A stretch of 64,000 nt of DNA from Kitasatospora phosalacinea (GTDB taxonomy: Bacteria > Actinomycetota > Actinomycetes > Streptomycetales > Streptomycetaceae): assembly GCF_030268885.1 (NCBI RefSeq), contig NZ_BSSA01000007.1, positions 62,001 to 126,000 of the forward strand, given 5' to 3'. The notes under the pieces were generated by a model. It saw nothing but the letters and a program-made list of their open reading frames with translations. It was not told the DNA's origin and searched no databases. A program made the translations under genes and the position numbers. Shown here in pieces: positions 1-6,122 of this stretch (within the stretch, counting starts at the first letter, position 1; each line of letters opens with the position of its first letter).

Positions 1-1
1 C

Positions 2-1000
2 ACCGCGGCGAAAGCCGCGGGCATCCTGGGCGGGCGCGGCTTCTCCGCCTACAACAACGCCTACGCGCTGTTCGTCGTCCCGCAGGGCGTGATCACGGTG
101 TCGCTGGTGACGGCGCTGCTGCCGACCATGTCCCGGGCCGCGACGGCGGGCGACTACCGGAAGATCGGCGAGGACCTGTCGGGCGTGCTGCGCTCCTCGG
201 CGGCGATGGTGGTCACCGCCGCGGTGCTGTTCTTCGCGCTGGGCTCGCAGATCGCGATGGCCGCGTACGGCTACGGCCCCGGGCAGTCCGTGCACGACGA
301 CGCGATGGTGGTCGGCCTGCTGTTGATGGCCTTCGCGGTCGGCCTGCCCGCGTTCTGCGCCCAGTACGGCCTGGCCCGCGGCTTCTACGCGATGGGCGAC
401 GCCCGGACTCCGTTCTGGCTGACCCTGATCTCCACCGGCACCAACGCGGCGCTGTGCTGGGTGGCGTACGAGACGCTGCCGCTGCGCTACAAGGTGATCG
501 GCATGGCGGTGGCGCACACCGTGGCGGCCACCCTGTCGGCGGTGGTGACCGGCGTGGCGCTGGGCCGCCGCCTCGCGAAGGGCGCGCCCGCGGCCACCAC
601 GGTGCCCGCACCGCGACAGCCGGAGGGGAACCCGGACGCCACGATGGTGCTGCGCACCGACGCCTTCGCGCCCGGCGCCAACGCCACCGTCGACCTGGGC
701 GTGCGCCGCGGCGGACGGCGCGGCAGCGGGCTGGAGGGCGGCCGCCTGGTCACCCTGCACCTGGGCCTGGTCCTCGCCTGCGTCCCCGGCGCGCTGGCCG
801 CGCACTGGCTGGCGGGGCGCTTCGGCGCGAGCCTCCTCGGCAGTCTGACCGGCCTGGCGGTGGGCTCGCTCGCGGTGCTCCTGTCGCTCTTCGTCCTCGC
901 CCGCCCGCTCGGCGTGGGCGCCTCGGTCGCCCCCTTCGCCCGCAAGCTCCGCATCCCGTACCCGACGCCCGCGCCGACCAGCGGCAAGCACCGCCGCTGA
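2..1000 (+). CDS. murJ: MurJ/MviN lipid II flippase, C-terminal part
   Basis: This is the C-terminal part of a MurJ/MviN-type polytopic membrane protein, which flips lipid II across the membrane for peptidoglycan synthesis. The frame is open to the left edge, so the start lies outside the window; a GTG at 89 is internal. The MurJ-typical stretch around AYNNAYALFVVPQGV is at the edge and is followed by several hydrophobic segments. A hydrophilic insert lies at about 570-720, between membrane segments, and carries a PDATMVLRTD motif near 633-662. Similar Thr-x-x-Leu-Arg motifs recur in the D,D-carboxypeptidase at 33571-35844. The last two hydrophobic segments (about 750-920) precede a short basic tail. 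The family is clear; the long insert is typical of actinobacterial forms. Confidence 0.9.
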   Translation, partial: TAAKAAGILGGRGFSAYNNAYALFVVPQGVITVSLVTALLPTMSRAATAGDYRKIGEDLSGVLRSSAAMVVTAAVLFFALGSQIAMAAYGYGPGQSVHDDAMVVGLLLMAFAVGLPAFCAQYGLARGFYAMGDARTPFWLTLISTGTNAALCWVAYETLPLRYKVIGMAVAHTVAATLSAVVTGVALGRRLAKGAPAATTVPAPRQPEGNPDATMVLRTDAFAPGANATVDLGVRRGGRRGSGLEGGRLVTLHLGLVLACVPGALAAHWLAGRFGASLLGSLTGLAVGSLAVLLSLFVLARPLGVGASVAPFARKLRIPYPTPAPTSGKHRR

Positions 1001-1580
1001 GACCGCCTGCGGCGGGCAGCCGCACCGGAGGGCCGGGAAGCGACTGCGACGGGCTGGGCGGCGGCGGACGTCGTCAGGCGGGCACGTGCACAGGGCGCCG
1101 GGCGCCGACGCCGCAGGACGCCTGCGGTGGGCAGTCGGGCCGGAGAGCCGCGCAGCGCCTGCGGCGGGCACCGGTGTCGCGGAGCGCCTGCGGCGGGGCG
1201 AGCACGGCGAGGAGAACCCCTGCGGGGCACGACGGGGCGAACACCGCCAGGGCCGCGCAGGTGCCGGGCACCGGTGGCGCAGGAGGCCCGTGGCGGGCGG
1301 CCCTGCCGGGTGCCGGGGTGCGCGGGCGGCCGTCTGCCGGGTGCCGGTACCGCGGGACGCCTGCGGCGGGTAGCCGGGCCGGGGAGCCGCGCAGCGCCTG
1401 CGGCGGGCACCGGTGTCGCGGAGCGCCTGCGGCGGGGCGAGCACGGCGAGGAGAACCCCTGCGGCGGGGGTCGCCGGAGCAGGGGGCCGGTGTCGCGGGA
1501 CGCCTGTGGCGGGTGGCCGGGGTGCGGGTGCGGCCGTCTGTCGGGGGGGGGCCGGGCCGGGGGTCTGGGGTGGGTGGGGG
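1001..1580. repeat. GC-rich non-coding repeat tract (GCCTGCGGCGGG family)
   Basis: This 580-bp stretch between murJ and the convergent regulator gene has no convincing gene. It is built from many short copies of GCCTGCGGCGGG and variants, for example near 1004, 1120, 1157, 1184, 1360, 1396, 1423, 1457 and 1502. Long frames across it come from the extreme GC content and have low-complexity Arg/Gly/Ala translations. Its function is unknown; it could be a minisatellite-like expansion. Confidence 0.7.
1112..1464. repeat. Long direct repeat, two copies
   Basis: Positions 1112-1225 and 1351-1464 are direct repeats 239 bp apart. They are 114 bp long with five mismatches (at 1115, 1128, 1132, 1135 and 1144), and the last 81 bp (1145-1225 and 1384-1464) are identical. 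The GCCTGCGGCGGG motif lies inside each copy. The identity suggests recent duplication or gene conversion. Confidence 0.85.
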
Positions 1581-2597
1581 TCAGGCGGGGGCGTCCTCGG
1601 GGGTTTCGAGCCAGCCGAGGGCGGCTACGTGGATGCCGGCCTGGAAGCGGCTGCGGGCGTCCATGCGGACCATGAGGTCGGCCATCATGCGGCGGACGGT
1701 GCGCAGGGAGACGCCGAGGCGTTGGCCGGCGCGTTCGTCGGTGAGTCCTTCGGCGAGGAGGCGGAGGAGTTCGCGTTCCTGGCCGGTGAGGCCGTGGGGG
1801 TCGCGCTGGGGGCTCTCGCCGAGGGGGCGGGCGTGTTCCCAGACCTGGTCGAAGAGGGCGCGGAGGGCGGCGACCACGCCGGGGCTCTGGAGCAGGACGG
1901 CGCCCTTGCGGGGGTCCTCGGGGTCGATCGGGACGATGGCGGTGGCGTTGTCGACGACGATCATGCGCAGCGGGAGGGTCGGGGTGGTGCGGACGGCGCC
2001 GCCGAGGCCGTGCAGCCAGCGGGCGTACTGGACGGTGGCGGGGTCGTTGCGGACGCTGTCCTGGTAGACGGTGCGCATCCGGACGCCGCGTTCCAGGGTC
2101 TCCTGGTCGAGGGCGCGGCTGGCTTCCATGACGGGGGCGGGCTGGGGGCCGCCGGGGGCGAAGGAGAGCACTTCGGCGGTGGCGTCGGAGGCGAGCTGGA
2201 TGAGCCGGTCGCGGACCTGGTCGAGGCTGGAGAGCATCTCGATGCCGCGCTGCTCGCCCGCGCCGGGGGCGTGGATGCTGGCGTACTCGGCGATCAGCCC
2301 GGCCATCGCGGCGCGGCTGCGTTCGGCTTCGCGCTGGCGGCGGGCCTCCTCGGCCTCCTGGTGGGCGAGGAGGGCGGCGAGGCCGCGTTCGGGGTTGACG
2401 GCGCGCCAGCGGGTGCCGCAGCTGGCGGGGCGGGTGAGGGCGAGGTCGGCGAGCCGGTCGAGGGCGTCGCAGACCTCGGCCTCGGTGGCGTCGAGGTGTC
2501 CGGCCAGGCCGCCGGTGTCCAGGTCGGGGTGGAGCAGCATGGCGCGGTAGACCGCCTCGCCGAACGCGTCGAGCCCGACCGGGCCGCCGGCGGTCAA
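1581..2597 (-). CDS. TrmB/LuxR-type transcriptional regulator (copy A)
   Basis: This 338-aa DNA-binding regulator has a TrmB-like winged-helix region at about residues 8-65. A middle region (about 110-260) resembles the ligand-sensing part of TrmB-type proteins. A LuxR-type HTH at the C-terminus begins LTGQERELLRLLAEGLTDE and ends in a typical helix. It is a clear paralogue of the product of 25541-26512: both share motifs such as YQDS, PIDPED/PVDPED and the C-terminal HTH. The start chosen is TTG at 2597, with GGAAG eight bases upstream. An 18-codon frame with a much better ribosome site ends across this TTG (see 2594-2650), so the N-terminus is uncertain. Together with the divergent small protein and the secreted peptide it may form a signalling module. 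No ligand is known from sequence. Confidence 0.85.
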   Translation of the reverse strand: MTAGGPVGLDAFGEAVYRAMLLHPDLDTGGLAGHLDATEAEVCDALDRLADLALTRPASCGTRWRAVNPERGLAALLAHQEAEEARRQREAERSRAAMAGLIAEYASIHAPGAGEQRGIEMLSSLDQVRDRLIQLASDATAEVLSFAPGGPQPAPVMEASRALDQETLERGVRMRTVYQDSVRNDPATVQYARWLHGLGGAVRTTPTLPLRMIVVDNATAIVPIDPEDPRKGAVLLQSPGVVAALRALFDQVWEHARPLGESPQRDPHGLTGQERELLRLLAEGLTDERAGQRLGVSLRTVRRMMADLMVRMDARSRFQAGIHVAALGWLETPEDAPA

Positions 2598-2650
2598 CGG
2601 CCGGTCTTCCGCGCGTCCGACCAGGTGCCCGTTCTCGTGGTTCTGCCCAT
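2594..2650 (-). CDS. Possible 18-codon upstream ORF before regulator A
   Basis: An ATG at 2650 has a near-ideal ribosome site (GGAGG, five bases upstream). It encodes MGRTTRTGTWSDARKTGR and stops with a TGA at 2594-2596 that overlaps the regulator's TTG start as TTGA. It could be a translationally coupled leader ORF. Alternatively it could be the true N-terminus of the regulator, separated from it by a frameshift or sequencing error. Sequence alone does not decide. Confidence 0.4.
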   Translation of the reverse strand: MGRTTRTGTWSDARKTGR

Positions 2651-2793
2651 GTCGACCTCCAGCGCGCAGGTGCCGCGCACCCCCCGGATTCCTGCTGACC
2701 GGGCGTCAGACTAGCGCTGACCGGACAGCGGGAGAACTGGCTTGCGGAGATTCTGTCGCACTGGTGGGCGAGACGTGAAGGGCGCCTCGCAAC

Positions 2794-2825
2794 TGTCATA
2801 TTGGTGCCAGGCGGGGATCTGACAC
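2794..2825. promoter_or_regulatory. Putative operator/promoter element, copy 1
   Basis: TGTCA at 2794-2798 and TGACA at 2820-2824 form an inverted repeat. TGGTGCCAG at 2802-2810 is followed nine bases later by TGACAC. The same TGGTGCCAG-N(9-10)-TGACAC arrangement occurs at 3253-3277. Each copy lies upstream of a small plus-strand gene. Binding by a regulator is inferred only. Confidence 0.4.
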
Positions 2826-2870
2826 CCGGCGGACGGCCCGGAACGGCGCGGGATTTGCCACGCTGGAGGA

Positions 2871-3200
2871 ATGTACGCGATCCGTCTGGAGCTGGTTCCG
2901 CCGCCCGTCGCGGACGGCTGCCCGGAGGCGGCCGGGGCCGGTCCGGTGCGGGCGCTGCTGCTGCGGTTGCCGCTGGACGGGGCCCGGGTGTGCCACGCGC
3001 GGGTGCGGGAGGACGGCGACGGGCTGGTGGCGGTGTGCTTCCTGACGTCCTCCTCGCTGCTGGCGGCGGAGTGGGCGTTGCGGGCGGGGGCGCGGGCGCT
3101 GGTGGGGCCGGAGGGGCCGCTGGCGGGCTGGTCGGTGGCGCGGTGCGAGGCGGACCCGTGGTTCGCGCTGGGCCGGTGGCAGGACCGCGCCCGCAGTTGA
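2871..3200 (+). CDS. Small protein of unknown function, 109 aa
   Basis: I do not recognise a named family. The protein begins MYAIRLELVPPPV, is not predicted to be secreted, and has alternating hydrophobic stretches (RALLLRLPLDGARVCHARVRE; VAVCFLTSSSLLAAEWALRAG) compatible with a small alpha/beta fold. GGAGGA abuts the ATG directly, which is unusually close. It sits between the divergent TrmB/LuxR regulator and the secreted WGWG-tailed peptide. A similar-sized protein (27053-27421) occupies the same kind of place in the second module and shares an H-x-x-VR ... LLT pattern; homology is only suggestive. It is possibly cytoplasmic and may work with the regulator. Confidence 0.65.
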   Translation: MYAIRLELVPPPVADGCPEAAGAGPVRALLLRLPLDGARVCHARVREDGDGLVAVCFLTSSSLLAAEWALRAGARALVGPEGPLAGWSVARCEADPWFALGRWQDRARS

Positions 3201-3238
3201 CTGTACATCAACAACGCACGTCCGGAGCTGTCCTCAGG

Positions 3239-3277
3239 GTGTCACGGCACTCTGGTGCCAGCTCCGGCTACTGACAC
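3239..3277. promoter_or_regulatory. Putative operator/promoter element, copy 2
   Basis: GTGTCA (3239-3244) and TGACAC (3272-3277) form a perfect inverted repeat with a 27-base spacer. Inside it TGGTGCCAG (3253-3261) lies ten bases before TGACAC, repeating the element at 2794-2825. It lies about 175 bp upstream of the secreted peptide gene. It is proposed as a binding site for one of the adjacent regulators. Confidence 0.4.
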
Positions 3278-3451
3278 GGAGGGGCCACCGGGAGCACTCT
3301 CGTTGCTGTCGGCAGGACGACGGAACGGGAACCGCGGCAGCAGCCCCCGGCGGGGGACGCGGAGCGCACCGGACGCCTGGCGACGGTTCACACCACACTC
3401 CCCCGGTGGCAGCCCGGGGAACAGCCGAACACGAGAGGACCGGGCACTCCC

Positions 3452-3736
3452 ATGTCGCTGAACATCCGAATTGTCGCGATTGCCGCACTTGGCGCTCTGA
3501 CCCTGGGTGGCGTCGCCACCGCCGCCGAACTGGCCGGGCCGGCCCAGCGGGCCGCCGTGGTCACCGCCGACGGGGCGGTCGCGGGCGGCCCGCAGCAGCC
3601 CGTCGAGGCGGGGGCGCAGGCGGTCGTGATCGGCCCCGGCGTGTCCGACCCGACGCCCGTGCCGTCCGGCAGCCCGAGCCCGTCCGGCAGCCCGACCGGC
3701 GGCGCGCAGGAGTCCGGCACCTGGGGCTGGGGCTGA
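3452..3736 (+). CDS. Small secreted peptide with C-terminal TWGWG (copy A)
   Basis: This 94-aa protein has a clear Sec-type signal peptide (MSLNIRIVAIAALGALTLGG, then an Ala-rich cleavage region near residue 25). The mature part is Ala/Val/Gly-rich, then comes a Pro/Ser/Gly linker (PSGSPSPSGSPTG), and it ends in GTWGWG at the very C-terminus. A second secreted peptide (26876-27046), beside a paralogous regulator, ends SLGWGG. A conserved aromatic/Gly tail on an otherwise featureless exported peptide suggests that the tail is the functional part, possibly a processed signal. That is inference. The gene is followed 31 bases later by a LuxR-type regulator, so the two probably share a transcript. 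Confidence 0.75.
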   Translation: MSLNIRIVAIAALGALTLGGVATAAELAGPAQRAAVVTADGAVAGGPQQPVEAGAQAVVIGPGVSDPTPVPSGSPSPSGSPTGGAQESGTWGWG

Positions 3737-3767
3737 TCGGGCCGGAACGGACCGGGGAGGCGCGCGG

Positions 3768-4460
3768 ATGACGACCGCACTGGAACGCCCGCTGGAGCAG
3801 CGGGTCATGACCGGCCGGTTCCCGCCCACCGGGGCGGTGGCGGCGGAGCAGGCCACGCTCCTGCTGGCCGACGGCCACCACCTGTTCCGCTCGGGCCTGG
3901 GGGCCCTGCTGGACCGGGAGGAGGACCTCGCGGTGGTCGCCGAGGCGGCCGGCGGCGAGGAGGCCGCGGCGGCGGCCGCCCGGGTGCGGCCCGCGGTGGC
4001 GGTGCTGGGCCTGGAGCCGGAGCAGCCGGACGGCCCGGCGCTGGCCCGGCAGGTGCAGCAGGCGGCGCCCGGCACGGCGGTGCTGCTGCTCGTCCCGGCG
4101 CTGCCGCGGACGGCGGAGCTGCGGCGGGCGCTGGTGGAGGGCGCGGCCGGGGTCCTGCTGAAGGACGTGCAGGCCGCGGCGCTGATCGCGGCGGTGCGCG
4201 AACTGGCCCGCGGCGGCCGGGTGTACGACCCGCGGCTGGTGCTGGACGTGGTGCGCACCGGCCAGGCCGGGCCGCTGAGCCGCCGGGAGCTGGCGGTGCT
4301 GGGCGAGATCGCCGAGGGCAGCACGGTGCGGGAGGCGGCTGCGGCGCTGTCGCTCTCGCCGGGCACGGTGCGCAACTACGTCTCGGCGGCGATCGCCAAG
4401 ACCAGGGCCCGCAACCGCTGCGACGCGATCCGGATCGCCCGCGAGTGCGGCTGGCTGTAG
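3768..4460 (+). CDS. LuxR/NarL-type regulator with degenerate receiver
   Basis: This 230-aa protein has a response-regulator layout: a receiver-like domain at about residues 28-145 and a LuxR HTH at about 165-225 (SRRELAVLGEIAEGSTVREAAAALSLSPGTVRNYV). The receiver keeps an acidic position near ADGHHLF and the conserved Lys (LLKD). The phospho-acceptor Asp is not where expected: the strand reads VAVLGLEPEQPDG, with Gly in its place. It is therefore probably phosphorylation-independent and may respond to a ligand or partner. GGGGAGG lies seven bases before the ATG. Its position, just after the secreted peptide gene and next to the RiPP operon, makes it a candidate cluster regulator. A hairpin separates it from the convergent dehydrogenase gene. 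Confidence 0.85.
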   Translation: MTTALERPLEQRVMTGRFPPTGAVAAEQATLLLADGHHLFRSGLGALLDREEDLAVVAEAAGGEEAAAAAARVRPAVAVLGLEPEQPDGPALARQVQQAAPGTAVLLLVPALPRTAELRRALVEGAAGVLLKDVQAAALIAAVRELARGGRVYDPRLVLDVVRTGQAGPLSRRELAVLGEIAEGSTVREAAAALSLSPGTVRNYVSAAIAKTRARNRCDAIRIARECGWL

Positions 4461-4490
4461 GGCGGTCGAAGGAGGAGAACGGCTCGCCGA

Positions 4491-4519
4491 CGACCCGTCA
4501 GATTCCCGCTGACGGGTCG
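4491..4519. terminator. Bidirectional hairpin between convergent genes
   Basis: An 11-bp perfect stem (4491-4501 with 4509-4519, loop of seven) lies between the stop of the LuxR-type gene (4460) and the stop of the convergent SagB-type gene (4543). There is no long T tract, as usual in high-GC actinomycetes. Confidence 0.7.
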
Positions 4520-4542
4520 CAGGCGTGCGTCCGGAAGGGGCG

Positions 4543-6069
4543 TCAGAAGTTCTCGCCGAAGCCCTCCCCCGCGCGGGCCGCGTCCACCACGTCCGCGAAG
4601 CCGTGCGCGGTGCGCGGCACCCCGGCCGGGCGGCTGCCGATCAGGAACTCGCCGACCGAGGACTCCGCCGTCCAGTCCAGGCCGAGCGCCCGGGCGGCGG
4701 CGTCGGTGTCGCCGGAGCCGAGGCCGCACGGGGCCAGGCCCATGGCGGTGGCCACCAGGTAGAGCGTCTGGTAGAGCACGCCGACGTGCTTGAGGGTCAG
4801 CGCGTACGCGATCTGGCTGTACTTCCAGGAGAGCCGGCCGAAGCGGCTGGTGACGGTGAGCAGCACCTGCGGGTCGACGGTGCAGGCGGTGGCGCGCCAG
4901 GCGGCGGTGACGAGTTCGCTGAACGCGGCCTCCTCGCCGGGGTGCTGGAACGGGCGGGGGCGCAGCCGGTGGGCGGCGGCGTCGTAGCGGTAGACGCCGG
5001 GTTCCAGGCCGGTGCACTTGACCACCGAGAGGTAGACCTCCAGTTCGCCGGTGGCGCCGCCGGCCGGGTAGGGGCGTTCGACGCCGTCGTAGCCGTGCGG
5101 GTCGGCGGGGTCGCCGGGGATGACGCGGCGGACCCGGGCCACCCGGTAGAGCAGTTCGGCGAGTTGGTCGAGGCTGACCGGGGCGTCGGCGTAGGTGCGC
5201 ACCGAGCGGCGGCCCTCCAGGACCTCGCTGAGCGCGGGGTCGCGGGCGACCACGGTCTCCCAGTCGGGGACGGGCAGGTCGATGCCCTCGCCCTCCTCGC
5301 GGGCGCCCGGGGTGGAGACCGCGGGCAGTTGCGGGACGTCCTGGTGGGCGAAGACGCCGCCGGTGGGGTAGTCGTGGCGGCCGGGGCGGCTGCGGGCGTG
5401 GAACAGCAGGTCGTGGAAGTCCCAGAGCGGGGCCTCGGCGCCCTTGCCCGCGTCCAGGAAGCCGCCGCCCGCGAGCAGTCCGGCCAGCGCCTCGCCCTCG
5501 GCGGGGCTCATCCCGGCGAGCAGGGCGGCGGCCTCGGCGGTGCGGGAGGTGCTGAGCGCGGCGACGAAGGCTCCGGCGGAGGCCCGGTGCAGGGTGAGGC
5601 GGAACGGCGCCATCGGCGATTCGAGGACGCAGCTCTCGCCGTCCTGGCCCTGGCCGTCCGGCAGGCGGCGCAGGTAGGCGAACCGGGAGAGCACCAACTC
5701 GCCGGTGGGGCGGGCGAACCCGGGCAGGGCGGCGGAGCGGGCGATCGGCACGGCGGTGGCCAGCGGGGTGCCGAACCGGTCGGCGACGGTGGTGGTGACC
5801 AGGTACGGGAAGCGTTCGAGCAGCTTCAGCAGTCGGACGTGGTCGAGCGCCAGCAGGTCGAGGTCGGCGTCGGCGCGGGTGAGGTCGAGCAGCGCGGCGA
5901 CGGTGTGCTCGCCGAGGGCGTGGACGCGCTGGCGGCCCCACGGGTGGGCGAGTTCGACGTCGGCGCCCTGGGCGGTGACCTCGACCTCGGGTCGCAGCCG
6001 CAGCAGGCGGCGCAGCGGGTGGTGGCCCCCGGTGGCGGGGGCGGGCGGCAGGGTTTCGATGACGGTCAC
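4543..6069 (-). CDS. SagB-type FMN-dependent azoline dehydrogenase
   Basis: This 508-aa protein belongs to the SagB/McbC nitroreductase-like family, which oxidises azolines to aromatic azoles in thiazole/oxazole-modified peptides using FMN. The N-terminal half is the less conserved SagB extension. The flavin domain occupies about residues 255-500, with EGRRSVRTYADAPVSLDQLAELLYR at its start and YSQIAYALTLKHVGVLYQTLYLVATAMGLAPCGLG in the core. The GTG start at 6069 is preceded by GGGGAGG. It is the last gene of the minus-strand RiPP operon, 53 bases after the YcaO gene, with a perfect 28-bp palindrome in the gap. This placement and the YcaO partner support oxidation of oxazolines/thiazoline in the peptide encoded at 18384-18548. 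Confidence 0.9.
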   Translation of the reverse strand: MTVIETLPPAPATGGHHPLRRLLRLRPEVEVTAQGADVELAHPWGRQRVHALGEHTVAALLDLTRADADLDLLALDHVRLLKLLERFPYLVTTTVADRFGTPLATAVPIARSAALPGFARPTGELVLSRFAYLRRLPDGQGQDGESCVLESPMAPFRLTLHRASAGAFVAALSTSRTAEAAALLAGMSPAEGEALAGLLAGGGFLDAGKGAEAPLWDFHDLLFHARSRPGRHDYPTGGVFAHQDVPQLPAVSTPGAREEGEGIDLPVPDWETVVARDPALSEVLEGRRSVRTYADAPVSLDQLAELLYRVARVRRVIPGDPADPHGYDGVERPYPAGGATGELEVYLSVVKCTGLEPGVYRYDAAAHRLRPRPFQHPGEEAAFSELVTAAWRATACTVDPQVLLTVTSRFGRLSWKYSQIAYALTLKHVGVLYQTLYLVATAMGLAPCGLGSGDTDAAARALGLDWTAESSVGEFLIGSRPAGVPRTAHGFADVVDAARAGEGFGENF

Positions 6070-6088
6070 GGGTACCTCCCCGGAGGGG

Positions 6089-6116
6089 GCGGGGCAGCCG
6101 GGCCCGGCTGCCCCGC
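6089..6116. promoter_or_regulatory. Perfect 28-bp palindrome between ycaO-type and sagB-type genes
   Basis: Positions 6089-6102 and 6103-6116 are exact reverse complements (14 + 14, all G/C except two A/T pairs). As RNA this would form a very stable hairpin between the cyclodehydratase stop and the dehydrogenase ribosome site. It may attenuate transcription or protect/process the mRNA so that the dehydrogenase is made in a different amount. Confidence 0.65.
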
Positions 6117-6122
6117 GGGCGG

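Noticed and set aside
1001..1580. CRISPR array in the repeat tract
   Set aside because: Repeat spacing is irregular, the unit is short and compositionally simple, and no cas genes are present.
454..2799. Very long open frames on both strands across the murJ end, repeat tract and regulator A
   Set aside because: They overlap well-supported genes, have Arg/Pro/Gly-rich translations and lack domains. They are side effects of high GC content.
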